This document shows positions 1-7,684 of a stretch of 15,325 nucleotides of DNA, in pieces. This DNA comes from an uncultured Oscillospiraceae bacterium (lineage in GTDB: Bacteria; Bacillota; Clostridia; Oscillospirales; Oscillospiraceae): NCBI GenBank assembly GCA_910588365.1, contig CAJUQS010000172.1:1-15325 (forward strand). Direction: 5' to 3'. Numbering within the stretch: position 1 is the first letter of the stretch; each line of letters opens with the position of its first letter. Both the position numbers and the translations under genes were made by a program. Below the pieces are notes generated by a model. The model did not search any database and was not told the origin of the DNA. It saw only the letters and a list, made by a program, of their open reading frames with translations.

Positions 1-138
1 AACGCTGTCTGGCCAGTCTTTTTCCCGCCATACTGTGTCGCTTTCCCTTGCAATCCGTCAGGATTGCTGCGGAAAATCTCCTTGTCTGACGAGAAAAATA
101 CTCGTCCATCCAGCATCCCCCGGTTATGAATACAGGTT
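1..138. other. Non-coding sequence downstream of the tail operon
   Basis: No start codon with a ribosome site or plausible protein is seen here. The stretch follows the stop of the YmfQ-like gene, where a tail-fibre gene is often found in related prophages, but none begins inside the window. It holds a repeat copy (16-70) and a small 6-bp hairpin (GACGAG at 88-93 pairing with CTCGTC at 101-106, A-rich loop). The hairpin is not followed by a clear T-run on the minus strand, so it is not called as a terminator. Confidence 0.5.
16..70 (-). repeat. Dispersed repeat, left copy
   Basis: Read on the minus strand this stretch contains GCAG, AATCCTG, CGGATTGCAAGG and AGTATGGCGG in that order. The same blocks occur in the same order on the plus strand at 14638-14690, so the two copies are inverted relative to each other and about 14.6 kb apart. 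By eye about four-fifths of positions agree, with one-base indels. It looks like a member of a dispersed intergenic repeat family, not a gene. Its function is unknown. It is not an obvious IS end, because no transposase is nearby. Confidence 0.55.
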
Positions 139-705
139 CTAAATCGCCATTTCAAATTCAAACCAGCTGTAGGATCGTCCCTCCACGATGGCCCAGGTGT
201 ACCCGTGGGCCTCGCACTCCGCCCAGGTGAGGTAGCGGAAATAGAATTCCACATCCAGGTGGCAGGGGATGATATCCAGGATGATGTCCCGGATCTGTTC
301 AAATCCCTCCGGGATCCCGATGACATTTGGAAAAATCACCCGGATATATCCAAACCTCCCCTTCTCCAGAGCCAGGGCGTTGATGCCGCAGCCGGAGATG
401 GTGTCGTTGATGGCGGTCAGAGTGAAGCAGTCGCCGCTGATACGCAGAAGAGCGGCAATGGCCTGGCGGCGGAGCTCGGTGGAGTAATGGACCGGGGTGC
501 GGGCAAACAGCGCCTCCAGGCGGTCCAGGCCCTCGCCCTCGGCGGTTGCCAGGGACCCCTCCCGCTCCACATCGTCCAGCCGGCCTCGGACGCCGTCCAG
601 CCCGCGGCCGAGGGCCTCCAGCTCGCTGTCGCTGAGGCTCCCCGGAGTCAAATCGTAGACACCCAGAGGGCGCAGCAGGGTTCTCAGCTGATCGCCGCTG
701 CCCAT
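139..705 (-). CDS. YmfQ/XkdU-like baseplate protein (DUF2313 type)
   Basis: This 188-residue protein sits directly after baseplate J, the usual place for the YmfQ/XkdU family, which is thought to join the baseplate wedge to the tail fibre. The N-terminal half is helical and acidic. The C-terminal half carries aromatic-rich strands (for example FYFRYLTWAECEAHGYTW), as is common in this family. I chose the ATG at 705. It is preceded by GGAGGG at 7-nt spacing and overlaps the upstream TGA by one base (TGATG). An in-frame ATG 15 bases upstream (720) lacks a ribosome site. The family assignment is from position and general look, so the role is inferred. Confidence 0.75.
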   Translation of the reverse strand: MGSGDQLRTLLRPLGVYDLTPGSLSDSELEALGRGLDGVRGRLDDVEREGSLATAEGEGLDRLEALFARTPVHYSTELRRQAIAALLRISGDCFTLTAINDTISGCGINALALEKGRFGYIRVIFPNVIGIPEGFEQIRDIILDIIPCHLDVEFYFRYLTWAECEAHGYTWAIVEGRSYSWFEFEMAI

Positions 706-1772
706 CAGCCCGCCCTCCATTCCGACAGGGTCACTGTGCCCAGGCTGGGCAGTACCGTGGGACTGGCCGTCAGGTCTGATGTAGGGGAGAAGAAGCGGTA
801 GTTCTGGACGCTGTCCAGGTTGTACAGCAGACTCCCCAGGAAGGCCAGCGTGACCTCCTTGCCCAGCAGGGCCCCGGTGAAGGCCCCGCGCAGCGCCGCG
901 TCCGCATCTATCCTGGCCTTCTCGAAGCTGGCGTTCCCTGCGGGGCGGATGGCGGCGGAGATGTTCACGGGCCGGAGCGTCGGTGCCAGAACCCGAAGAT
1001 CCACCGAGATCTCCCGCTTCTCCTGTAAATACTCGTTCAGCTCCGCCAGCAGCGCCGCGTCAGGGATGCCCCCGTCGGCGGCCACGTAGAGATCCACCGT
1101 GCCCACGCCCCTGGGGTGGCGCACCGCCACGGCTGCCGCGACACCGGTGCGGGACAGGGCGGTGTGCTCGTAGTAGGCGGCGTTGGCGCCGTTGGGCAGG
1201 CGGAGGTAGCTGTCCAGCAGGCGCCTGCGCAGGGACTCGTCGTCCTCCTCGTCGTCCCCGCCGCTGAAGGCCTCCGGATTGGTACAGGCCCTGATGCCCA
1301 CGGGCATGGCGGCCATGATGGTGATGGTTCCGGCGGCCGTGTTTCCCTGCCTGCCCGGCTCCAGGGCCGCGGCGGGAACGTCCGCGTAGAGAGCCCCGGC
1401 CGGAAGGACGGCGTCGTCCGTGGTTGCGAAACGGATGCCCTCCCCGGTCATGCACACCGTTCCGGCGCCTATGGTCAGATCGCTGCCGACGGCGCTGGAG
1501 ATGCCGAAGCGCAGGGTCCCTGTGGCACAGGTGGCGACGCCGCGCTTGATTCCCCGCAGCTGGGCGTGGCGCTCCAGATATGCCCCCCTGGCGGTCTGGG
1601 GGAAGCTCTGATCCAGCAGCCACTGGGCCTGATGGTAGAGTCCCTGGATCTGTGCCGCCGCCGCATAGAGCCGGGCGGACAGATCGCAGGAGGCGTGGGG
1701 CAGATACCCGCTGGCCTCGCTGAACACCGCCAGCATCTCCTGATAGATTTCCTCCATGGTTTTCTTTTGCAT
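705..1772 (-). CDS. Baseplate J-like protein (gp47/XkdT family)
   Basis: This roughly 355-residue protein is the central wedge component of a contractile-tail baseplate, related to P2 gpJ, Mu gp47 and PBSX XkdT. Visible family features are an N-terminal helical section with the pattern ARGAYLERHAQLRGIKR, a middle beta-rich domain (GTVCMTGEGIRFATTDDAVLPAG, shown here in part by position about 105-130), an acidic DDEEDDESLRRRLLDSY stretch, and a C-terminal domain ending near TVTLSEWRAG. Three start codons are possible (1781, 1772, 1757). I prefer 1772, with GAGAGG nine bases upstream; 1781 has that motif directly abutting it. The gene follows the gp25-like gene by a few bases and is coupled to the YmfQ-like gene by a one-base overlap. 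Confidence 0.9.
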   Translation of the reverse strand: MQKKTMEEIYQEMLAVFSEASGYLPHASCDLSARLYAAAAQIQGLYHQAQWLLDQSFPQTARGAYLERHAQLRGIKRGVATCATGTLRFGISSAVGSDLTIGAGTVCMTGEGIRFATTDDAVLPAGALYADVPAAALEPGRQGNTAAGTITIMAAMPVGIRACTNPEAFSGGDDEEDDESLRRRLLDSYLRLPNGANAAYYEHTALSRTGVAAAVAVRHPRGVGTVDLYVAADGGIPDAALLAELNEYLQEKREISVDLRVLAPTLRPVNISAAIRPAGNASFEKARIDADAALRGAFTGALLGKEVTLAFLGSLLYNLDSVQNYRFFSPTSDLTASPTVLPSLGTVTLSEWRAG

Positions 1773-1787
1773 CCTGCACATCCTCTC

Positions 1788-2132
1788 TCAAACAGTCACG
1801 GTCACGGAGAGCGGCTCCCCCCGGCTGGTCAGGGAGACTGTCAGCCGGGCGCGCCCATCCCCGGCCGGTTCAAGCTCCACGTCCGAAACCGTCACGTCCT
1901 CCCCGGCCAGGGCCTCCGCCACATACTGCCGGGCAGCGGAGAGCCGCTGGGGAACGGGCTCCCTGCCCAGCAGGTACAGCCGACTGCCCAGATCGGGAAG
2001 GGGCGGGAACTGCCCCCGGCGGGCGGTCAGGCGGAACAGCACCCGCTCCAGCAGGGCGTCCGCGCCGGCGCAGCGCTCCACGCCGCCCAGCCCATCGGCG
2101 ATGTAGTCGCCGTTACAAAGCTTCGCTTCCAT
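1788..2132 (-). CDS. Baseplate wedge protein, gpW/gp25-like (XkdS position)
   Basis: This 114-residue protein lies between the spike and baseplate J genes, exactly where the small gp25/XkdS-type wedge subunit lies in P2- and PBSX-like tails. It shows LLERVLFRLTARRGQFPPLP, then GSRLYLLGREPVP, then a conserved-looking SAARQYVAEALAGEDVTVSDVE helix-strand pattern, typical of this fold. gp25-like subunits initiate sheath assembly at the baseplate. The start at 2132 has GGAGG four bases upstream and follows the spike stop by 14 bases. The same frame stays open upstream to 2645 across the spike gene, but that extension is an Arg/Gly-rich shadow and is not coding. Confidence 0.8.
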   Translation of the reverse strand: MEAKLCNGDYIADGLGGVERCAGADALLERVLFRLTARRGQFPPLPDLGSRLYLLGREPVPQRLSAARQYVAEALAGEDVTVSDVELEPAGDGRARLTVSLTSRGEPLSVTVTV

Positions 2133-2146
2133 TGCGCCTCCTCTTC

Positions 2147-2635
2147 TTATTCCATGCCGCACATGCAGGGCCGGTAGGGCATGCCGTTGATGATGAGTGT
2201 GCCGTTGATCTGGATGTCTCCCTCTATCCGGATGTCTCCGGACAGCTTCACACTGCCCTTGACCTCCAGGCTGTTCTCCAGGGAAACACGGCCCTTGACC
2301 AGGATGGAGCCGTCCGCCTTCAAATAGATGGACGCCTCGCCGCTGGAGAACAGGAACAGCTCCCCGGGGACCATCCCCTCCGGGGTGTCCCCGGCGGTGT
2401 CCGCCGCGACGACGCACCGCTCCTGACCGCCCACGCCCCCCTTGAGCACCAGCACCGTGTCCCCGGCCAGGGGCTGCCAGATGATGCCGCCGGGGCAGAA
2501 GACCTCCAGATCCCGCTGTTCCCCGCGGGTCATCACTGAGGCGCTGCCGCCGCCGATGGTGGTCACGCCCATGTCGGCGGCGGTGGCCTCCCGCTCGGAG
2601 GCCTGGCGCATGGAAATCGCTTTTGACAGCCACAT
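2147..2635 (-). CDS. Baseplate assembly/spike protein (gpV-like)
   Basis: This 162-residue protein is probably the membrane-piercing spike. Residues about 20-80 have an OB-fold look (VTTIGGGSASVMTRGEQ, then VFCPGGIIWQPLAGDTVLVL). Residues about 98-150 are short alternating strands such as SIYLKADGSILVKG and VKGSVKLSGDIRIEGD. That pattern is the repeating beta-helix of P2 gpV and phi92 gp138-type spikes. The tail end, residues 151-162, contains Tyr-Arg-Pro-Cys-Met-Cys-Gly, which may form a metal-bound tip in place of the usual His-x-His. The ATG at 2635 has GAGGTG seven bases upstream, inside the end of the hub gene. It lies between the hub and the gp25-like gene, as expected. Confidence 0.85.
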   Translation of the reverse strand: MWLSKAISMRQASEREATAADMGVTTIGGGSASVMTRGEQRDLEVFCPGGIIWQPLAGDTVLVLKGGVGGQERCVVAADTAGDTPEGMVPGELFLFSSGEASIYLKADGSILVKGRVSLENSLEVKGSVKLSGDIRIEGDIQINGTLIINGMPYRPCMCGME

Positions 2636-2641
2636 ATCCGC

Positions 2642-3580
2642 TCACCTCACACTCAATGTCAGCTCTGTCCGCCCGCCGTCCCCGTCCATGCGGCTGCGCG
2701 CGCGGACCACCTCATACTGTCCGGACAGATTCAGCCGCCTGAGCTCCAGGCTGACCCGATCCCCGGGGAAGGCCGCGAAGGGGAAGGGCAGCTCCGCCTC
2801 GATCTCCAGCTGTTCCAGAGCGGACTGGGCGATCTGGTACTCGCCGGTGTACCGGCGGGTGTCGGGGGTGCTGCGGGGCATGTAGAGCACGTGCCGCCGC
2901 CGTCCGCCGGCGGCGGTGAAAGCCCGGTTCACAACCTGGTGTGCGACACCCTGGACCTTGTCCTGGATCAACACCTCCGAGATAACGCCGTACCGGTCCT
3001 CCCGCTTGCGCAGGGAGAGCAGGGGGCTGTCATCGCCGATTCGCAGCAGCTTCCCGCTGCCCCACAGGGGGGCGGTCACCAGCACACCTTCCCGGGTGAA
3101 ATAGGGGTCAAACCCGCCGAACCGGCGGGTGAAGCCCTGGAGGGCCCGCCACTGGCTGGACCCGGAGGTGACGGAGTAGCTGTCGCCGGAGACATCCCGC
3201 CTCGCGTCCACCGGGATGCCGTAGGGGGAGACGTGGCTGCCCAGGACCTCGGACAGCAGCGCCCGCTCGTAGGTAATCGCCTCGGACTCGTTGTCCAGCA
3301 GTAGCGCCGCCATACCTCGTCCCTCCACGGCGGCCAGCAGTCCCTGCTGGGACAGGGAGATCTCATAGGCGTCCACCACGCCCCGCAGCATGACGGCGCC
3401 GTCCTGGAAGGCTGTGAAGCGGGTGGCCTTGGGCAGGACCCCGGCCATTCCCTTGTCGTAGATGCATACTGCGGACAGGCTGTCGCAGGGGACGGACCCG
3501 GTAAACTCCAGATCCCACCGCAGAAGGATGGGCAGCTCATATACAGCTCCGTCATAGGTTTCCAACTGGATGTTCAGCAT
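2642..3580 (-). CDS. Baseplate hub protein, XkdQ/late control D-like
   Basis: This 312-residue protein is the likely central hub of the baseplate, equivalent to PBSX XkdQ, P2 gpD and T4 gp27. It begins with beta-strands (LNIQLETYDGAVYELP), carries a typical FTGSVPCDSLSAVCIYD section, and continues with AYEISLSQQGLLAAVEGRGM. The C-terminal part has the GDRVSLELRRLNLSGQYEVV pattern of the last tube-like domain, which ends in TELTLSVR. The ATG overlaps the preceding stop by seven bases (ATGCTGA), which suggests translational coupling to the LysM gene. The spike gene follows after six bases. The hub joins tail tube to spike, and the gene order spike-wedge-J downstream supports this. Confidence 0.87.
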   Translation of the reverse strand: MLNIQLETYDGAVYELPILLRWDLEFTGSVPCDSLSAVCIYDKGMAGVLPKATRFTAFQDGAVMLRGVVDAYEISLSQQGLLAAVEGRGMAALLLDNESEAITYERALLSEVLGSHVSPYGIPVDARRDVSGDSYSVTSGSSQWRALQGFTRRFGGFDPYFTREGVLVTAPLWGSGKLLRIGDDSPLLSLRKREDRYGVISEVLIQDKVQGVAHQVVNRAFTAAGGRRRHVLYMPRSTPDTRRYTGEYQIAQSALEQLEIEAELPFPFAAFPGDRVSLELRRLNLSGQYEVVRARSRMDGDGGRTELTLSVR

Positions 3581-4134
3581 GGGATCACCACCTGCTCCCC
3601 CGTTCGGATGAAATTGGGATTTTTGATGCCCGGGTTTGCGGCCAGCAGGTCCTCCATGGCCACGCCGTGCCGCTGGGCGATGCCCCAGAGGGTGTCCCCG
3701 CCCGTCACGGTGCAGCGGGTGAGGGCGGAGGACCGCCGCGCTCCGGCGGCTCCCTCCAGCGCGGTCAATCCGTCGCCGTACCCGTCGAACCGCTCCCGGA
3801 ACTCAAAGCTGTAGCGCACATAGTCCGGCAGCGGCTCCTGCTCCAGCTTCAGCAGGGTGAAGTGGGCGTTGGCGATCTGCCACAGGGGATGAATCAGCAG
3901 GCCCGGCCCCTCCCCGTAGAACACGGAGGCCAGCCGCCTGAACTCGTCATAGGCGTCCTTCCCGGCAAACTCCCCCTGCCCCCGCATGACCCGGCAGCCC
4001 TGGCCCAGATCCTGGGTGCAGTAGCGGCCAAAGGGGACCTTGTGGACGGCCACCTGCCGCTCGTAGGTGATGGAGTAGACGGCCGGATTGTGCGGCCAGA
4101 TGTAGTCCTTGTAGCGCATAGGGGTCAGAAGCAT
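3574..4134 (-). CDS. LysM-domain tail/baseplate protein (XkdP-like)
   Basis: This 186-residue protein has a C-terminal LysM domain at residues about 140-185 (TVTGGDTLWGIAQRHGV, then LLAANPGI and IRTGEQVVIP), a fold that binds peptidoglycan or acts as an assembly clamp (T4 gp53). Residues 1-125 form a separate beta-rich domain with PFGRYCTQDLGQGCRV and a YVRYSFEFRERFDGYG strand pair. In PBSX-like phages XkdP occupies this slot between tape measure and hub. The ATG at 4134 has GGAGG nine bases upstream, directly after the stop of the Pro-rich gene. It is unusually close to the tail tube gene because no large tape-measure gene lies between. Confidence 0.85.
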   Translation of the reverse strand: MLLTPMRYKDYIWPHNPAVYSITYERQVAVHKVPFGRYCTQDLGQGCRVMRGQGEFAGKDAYDEFRRLASVFYGEGPGLLIHPLWQIANAHFTLLKLEQEPLPDYVRYSFEFRERFDGYGDGLTALEGAAGARRSSALTRCTVTGGDTLWGIAQRHGVAMEDLLAANPGIKNPNFIRTGEQVVIPC

Positions 4135-4149
4135 GTCCCGTCACCTCCA

Positions 4150-4998
4150 TCAATACAGCGGAAAGCCGTTGTCGTAGCGCCGTCCGTCCCGGCGGAAGGC
4201 CAGGGAGACCGCCTCCGCTGTCAGCGGCGCGGCCCCCGGCACCACCAGCTCCTCGGCCATCACGGCCTGTCGGCCGGGCGGGCCGTCCGCACCGGCGGAG
4301 ACGACAATTCCCGCGCCCAGCGGCGTCTCCGCAGCGGGCCCTGGCTCCGCCCGGAGAGCGGGCGCCTCCAGCTCACGCTCCTGCGCCTCCTCCCAGACGG
4401 TCTCCGCCGCCGGGATCTGGCTGGCCGGATCCAGCCGTACCGCCGGGGCGTCGGGGACCGGCGTGTCCGGCGCGGCCTGGACGCTCTTCGCCTCCAGCTC
4501 CCGGGCGGCATCTTTTGGGGTAGCTACCGGCGTGCTGTCCGCAGGCCGATCCGCCCTCTCTGGCGGCTCGGGCGGTCCATCCGCCTCCCGGGCAGACGGC
4601 TCCAGCCGGACGGCCTCCGCTTCGGCGGGGCCGGCAGCCGCCGTGTCCGGATACATCACACCGGGTTCCGGCGCGGCGGCGGAGACGGGCGCTCCGGCGC
4701 TCTCAGGCGGGGGGAGCTCCCGTTGTACCGCCCGGCGGACGGCCGGGGCCTCCTCTTGGGCGGCGGACCGGGGCGGCCGGGCGCTCTCCGGGGGTTTCAG
4801 CTCCCGGCTGAGCAGCTGGAAGCGCTCTGGATCGAAAACGGCGCTCTCCGCCTGCTCCCTCGCGGGGCTGGCGGCGTGCTCCGGTCCGCCGCCAGCCGCC
4901 TCCGAGAGCCGGCGCAGCTGCTCAATCAGCATGGTAAACTGGTGCAGCGCCTCCACGGGAAGCTGTACGTTCACTTGAATCAGCTCCCGGTCCTCCAT
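4150..4998 (-). CDS. Pro/Ala/Glu-rich protein in the tape-measure position
   Basis: This 282-residue protein is not of a family I can name. Residues 1-40 look like one amphipathic helix (VQLPVEALHQFTMLIEQLRR). Residues about 45-250 are low-complexity, rich in Pro, Ala, Glu and Arg, and probably disordered. The last 25 residues are ordered-looking again and end in LAFRRDGRRYDNGFPLY. Its ATG overlaps the tail tube stop by one base (TGATG), so it is coupled to the tube. This is the slot of the XkdN chaperone and the large XkdO tape measure in PBSX, neither of which is present. It may therefore be a short tape measure, or a linker that replaces it; a disordered assembly factor is also possible. 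The reading frame is clearly real because its start and stop fit both neighbours. Confidence 0.75.
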   Translation of the reverse strand: MEDRELIQVNVQLPVEALHQFTMLIEQLRRLSEAAGGGPEHAASPAREQAESAVFDPERFQLLSRELKPPESARPPRSAAQEEAPAVRRAVQRELPPPESAGAPVSAAAPEPGVMYPDTAAAGPAEAEAVRLEPSAREADGPPEPPERADRPADSTPVATPKDAARELEAKSVQAAPDTPVPDAPAVRLDPASQIPAAETVWEEAQERELEAPALRAEPGPAAETPLGAGIVVSAGADGPPGRQAVMAEELVVPGAAPLTAEAVSLAFRRDGRRYDNGFPLY

Positions 4999-5387
4999 CA
5001 GGCGCCCACCTCAACCCGGCTGGCGGCCACCACGGTCACCTTCTCCGCCACCATGGAGCCCACCTTGCCCTCCTCCTGGATGGCGCTCCACTGACAGCCG
5101 CTATAGATGACTTTCCGGTCCGGCTTGCAGATCACCAGGGAGAAGTCCGCCAGGGCGAAGAAGTCGATGCCGTCGCTGATGGCGTCGTCCGTGGCGTAGA
5201 GCCTGGTCAGCTCCAGCACGTATTTGTTCTGCCCGTTGATGGTGGCCACCGGCTCGCTCTCGCCGAATGCCTCCACTACCTGGCTGGTCTTGGTGGCCTT
5301 GGCGGTGTAGCTCTGTACCACCGCCACCTTCCGTCCATCCAGCTCCAGATAGATGTCGCAGCTGGTGGGAAATCCTGTCATTTCCAT
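4998..5387 (-). CDS. Phage tail tube protein (XkdM-like)
   Basis: This 129-residue protein would form the inner tube of the contractile tail. It is shorter than the roughly 147-residue XkdM but has the expected beta-sandwich pattern: CDIYLELDGRKVAVVQSYTA, NKYVLELTRLYATDD in the middle, SLVICKPDRKVIYSGCQW, and a strand VAEKVTVVAASRVEVG at the end. The gene follows the sheath directly. Its ATG at 5387 has AGGAGG about eight bases upstream. The stop overlaps the start of the next gene by one base. The sheath-tube pairing makes the assignment firm. Confidence 0.88.
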   Translation of the reverse strand: MEMTGFPTSCDIYLELDGRKVAVVQSYTAKATKTSQVVEAFGESEPVATINGQNKYVLELTRLYATDDAISDGIDFFALADFSLVICKPDRKVIYSGCQWSAIQEEGKVGSMVAEKVTVVAASRVEVGA

Positions 5388-5402
5388 GGCAATCCCTCCT
5401 GA

Positions 5403-6461
5403 TTAAATCGTGATGTGGGCGGTCAGATAGATCTGATTGAGCCCGTGGGCCACGGCGAAGCTGAACTCCACCAGACACACGGTGGGGTCCTCCTCATAGA
5501 CGGAGACCGTCACCTCGCCGTAGCTGTCGATAATCTCCGCCCTGAGCTTGCTCTCCAGCTCCACAATGACCTGGGAGCGGATGGCGCCCCGGGTCTGCGC
5601 GGTGTTCTTCATCCGGCTGAACCGGCTGCGCAGGCTCTGCCGGATGGCGGGAATCACGTCGTCCACCACCAGGATGGTGGTCAGCTCCCGCCAGGCGGTG
5701 TCCGGCGCGCCGCCGGTGGTGGTGCGGGTGGTGATGCCCCGGATCGGGGAGACCACGCCGCCCACGGCCTCCAGAGGTGTTACACCGCCCTGGACCAGCA
5801 GGTCGATCTCGTTGTCGCCATACTGCTGGCTGACGCCCCCCAGTCCGCCGAGACCGGTTCCGTTGAGGGGGATGGCCGGATCCCTGGTGACGGCGATGGC
5901 ACTGGCCACCGCAGCGGCGGCAAACATGCCCGGCAGGACCGCGCCGCCGCTGTCCAGGGCATCGGGGCCCACCAGAACCATGCGCTCGCTGTTGAGCTCC
6001 TTGGCACGGCCGGTCAGTTCCTCCGGCGTGGCGCCGCTCATGCCCACAACGGCAATCCGCTCCCTGCGGGAGGCGGAGGCGGCCTCCAGGCTGGTGCGGA
6101 GGGCCTGCTGTACGGTCAGCTCGCCGCTGTCGCAGACGATGATCTGGACGTGCTCCGCGGCCTTCAGTACCTCAAAGGCCCCCTCGTAGTCCTCGCCGCT
6201 GACGGCCACAGCCACCACGGTGGACGCGCCGCCCTGGAACAGAAGGCGCAGCATGGCGGACATGCCGGGACTGCCCTTTTCGTCCTCGCCGAAGGCGGAC
6301 ACACCCGCCTCATAGCTGGTCAGGGTAACCGGGACGCCGGCCGTCCCGCCGGCGGCTTTGGCCGCCAAGCCGATGGTACGGATGGCCCGCCCGCCCCGGA
6401 TGGTGGCGGAGGCGTCGTAGGAGGAGTAGACCCCCGGACGCTCGTGGATAATGCTCTTCAT
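5403..6461 (-). CDS. Contractile tail sheath protein (XkdK family)
   Basis: This 352-residue protein forms the contractile sheath around the tail tube. It starts with the familiar HERPGVYSSYDASATIRGG pattern and has ALRTSLEAASASRRERIAVV and AAAAVASAIAVTRDPAIPLN in the middle. The conserved C-terminal region runs TTILVVDDVIPAIRQSLRSR, then IDSYGEVTVSVYEED and FAVAHGLNQIYLTAHITI. It is on the short side for the family (XkdK and P2 FI are larger), which fits a compact tail. The ATG overlaps the preceding stop by four bases (ATGA). A sheath gene means a myovirus-type contractile particle. Confidence 0.95.
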   Translation of the reverse strand: MKSIIHERPGVYSSYDASATIRGGRAIRTIGLAAKAAGGTAGVPVTLTSYEAGVSAFGEDEKGSPGMSAMLRLLFQGGASTVVAVAVSGEDYEGAFEVLKAAEHVQIIVCDSGELTVQQALRTSLEAASASRRERIAVVGMSGATPEELTGRAKELNSERMVLVGPDALDSGGAVLPGMFAAAAVASAIAVTRDPAIPLNGTGLGGLGGVSQQYGDNEIDLLVQGGVTPLEAVGGVVSPIRGITTRTTTGGAPDTAWRELTTILVVDDVIPAIRQSLRSRFSRMKNTAQTRGAIRSQVIVELESKLRAEIIDSYGEVTVSVYEEDPTVCLVEFSFAVAHGLNQIYLTAHITI

Positions 6462-6961
6462 CTTGTTACCACACCTTTCAAAATAAAATCAGTGAGCCAC
6501 AGCCCGTCCTCAGAGGCCGCCGCGGTGAAGAAGGCGGTGCACGAGAGGCTGCCCCGCCGCAGAAACATGGCGGTATCCTCGTCCCAGACCGTCTCTTCCC
6601 ACTTCAGCTCCGATGGCCGCAGTCCTGCGGGCAGGCCCTCCAGCATAACCTGGTGGAGCCCCTCCAGCACATTGTCGCACCGCGCCGCCCCCTCGCCGGG
6701 CGGGCAGTAGATGTCCAGAGACAGCGTCAGTTCCAGCCGCATCCCATAGACCTCCTGGCACAGCTGCGTGTCCGGGTCTGTCCGCTGGCCCAGGTAGCTG
6801 CTCAGAGCGCCGCCCCGGCTCTCCCCCTGGCGCAGGCCCACGGCCACCACCGGCTGGCTGTAGGACCGGACCCAGCCCGGGGAGAAGGCGGCCTGGGCGG
6901 CGATGCCTGCCCGCTCCAGTGCCGCAGAGAGCGCGGCTTTCACCTGCTCCAGTCCGTTCAT
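6458..6961 (-). CDS. Probable tail terminator/completion protein
   Basis: This 167-residue protein lies between the head-tail connectors and the sheath, where the tail terminator (YqbJ/XkdJ, gpU-like position) sits in PBSX- and skin-type phages. It begins with a helical segment (GLEQVKAALSAALERAGI), followed by a central strand pair RLELTLSLDIYCPPGEG and a helix DNVLEGLHQVMLEGLPAG. Strand-helix patterns of this kind are usual in tail terminators, but the assignment rests mostly on position. I chose the ATG at 6961, which overlaps the upstream stop by four bases (ATGA). The longer open frame upstream, to 7123, overlaps the neighbouring gene and is not coding. Confidence 0.7.
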   Translation of the reverse strand: MNGLEQVKAALSAALERAGIAAQAAFSPGWVRSYSQPVVAVGLRQGESRGGALSSYLGQRTDPDTQLCQEVYGMRLELTLSLDIYCPPGEGAARCDNVLEGLHQVMLEGLPAGLRPSELKWEETVWDEDTAMFLRRGSLSCTAFFTAAASEDGLWLTDFILKGVVTR

Positions 6962-7293
6962 TCCGCCGCATTCCTCCTCTCCTGACGCAGTACGGCCCAG
7001 TAGTAGAGGACCTCGTCGCCCCACCGGACGGGGCGGGCCTCCTGGACCACCAGCCGCTCCGCGCCGCAGGCGGCCCGGTCCCCCGGCGAGATCTCCTGCC
7101 GGCCGCTGCCGATGTATAGCCACCGCTGGCTGCTGACCGCCCCCAGGGGCGTCGGCGCCGCCGGCAGGGCCTCCCGGCGCTTCAGGATCGGTTGTAAGAA
7201 GGCCCGCAGGGGGACGGTGTCCCCGGTTTCCAGCCTTGTCAGGGTGACGTTCTGTCCGCAGGTCTCCATCAGCCCCTCCAGCCTCGCCCTCAT
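6958..7293 (-). CDS. Head-tail connector, YqbH/XkdH-like
   Basis: This 111-residue protein is a probable head-completion or stopper protein. The sequence has CGQNVTLTRLETGDTVPLRA near the start, then a basic loop, WLYIGSGRQEISPGDRAACG, and VQEARPVRWGDEVLYYWAVL near the end. This is the beta-barrel pattern of the small head-closure proteins (gp16/XkdH group). The ATG at 7293 overlaps the previous stop by four bases (ATGA), and the stop overlaps the next ATG by four, so all three small genes are coupled. An open frame continues upstream to 7530, but that is a shadow of the preceding gene. Family naming is tentative. Confidence 0.7.
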   Translation of the reverse strand: MRARLEGLMETCGQNVTLTRLETGDTVPLRAFLQPILKRREALPAAPTPLGAVSSQRWLYIGSGRQEISPGDRAACGAERLVVQEARPVRWGDEVLYYWAVLRQERRNAAE

Positions 7294-7652
7294 CCTCTGA
7301 CCCCCGCGAAGGCGAAGCTGTCGTCCCGGCAATAGGGCGCCATGAGGGCGGCGGCGTGGCGGCGCAGCATAGCCGCCGTCTCGCAGGTCCCGTTTCCGCT
7401 CAGCCGCAGACTCACTTCGCCTGCGGTAAGCTGCTCCACTCCTCCGTTGGCACGGCAGGTCAGCATTCCCGCCGCCGTCACCATGGCTGCGGCGCAGGAG
7501 AAGGCATCTCCGCACCGCTCCGGCGTCCACTCCTCCCGCAGCCGCCCGGACAGATCCGCCTCAGCGGCGGCGCACAGGGCCTCCAGCAGCGGCATCTCTC
7601 CGGCCGACGCCTGGGAAATGGCGGCGGCCAGCTTCAGGGTTTTCTCGTGCAC
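7290..7652 (-). CDS. Head-tail adaptor (YqbG-like position)
   Basis: This 120-residue mostly helical protein follows the major capsid gene, where the adaptor (HK97 gp6, YqbG) is usually found. These adaptors form a ring under the portal. The helices LKLAAAISQASAGEMPLLEALCAAA and GDAFSCAAAMVTAAGML are separated by an acidic turn, and the C-terminal part (ETAAMLRRHAAALMAPYCRDDS) looks like the last helix of the adaptor fold. The start is GTG at 7652, with GGGAG nine bases upstream. It has an unusual number of Cys residues for this class. The role is inferred from position and helix pattern. Confidence 0.68.
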   Translation of the reverse strand: MHEKTLKLAAAISQASAGEMPLLEALCAAAEADLSGRLREEWTPERCGDAFSCAAAMVTAAGMLTCRANGGVEQLTAGEVSLRLSGNGTCETAAMLRRHAAALMAPYCRDDSFAFAGVRG

Positions 7653-7684
7653 CTTGCAAATCTCCCCTTTCTCTCCTGAAGGCT

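Noticed and set aside
1788..2645. A 285-residue version of the gp25-like gene
   Set aside because: The first 170 residues are an Arg/Gly/His-rich shadow of the spike gene. A good ribosome site precedes the internal ATG at 2132.
3667..5094. A 475-residue open frame on the plus strand
   Set aside because: It is antisense to the LysM and Pro-rich genes, has an Arg/Gly/Leu-rich composition and no recognisable fold.
5415..6710. A 431-residue open frame on the plus strand
   Set aside because: It is antisense to the sheath gene, with His/Gly/Asp-rich low-complexity content.
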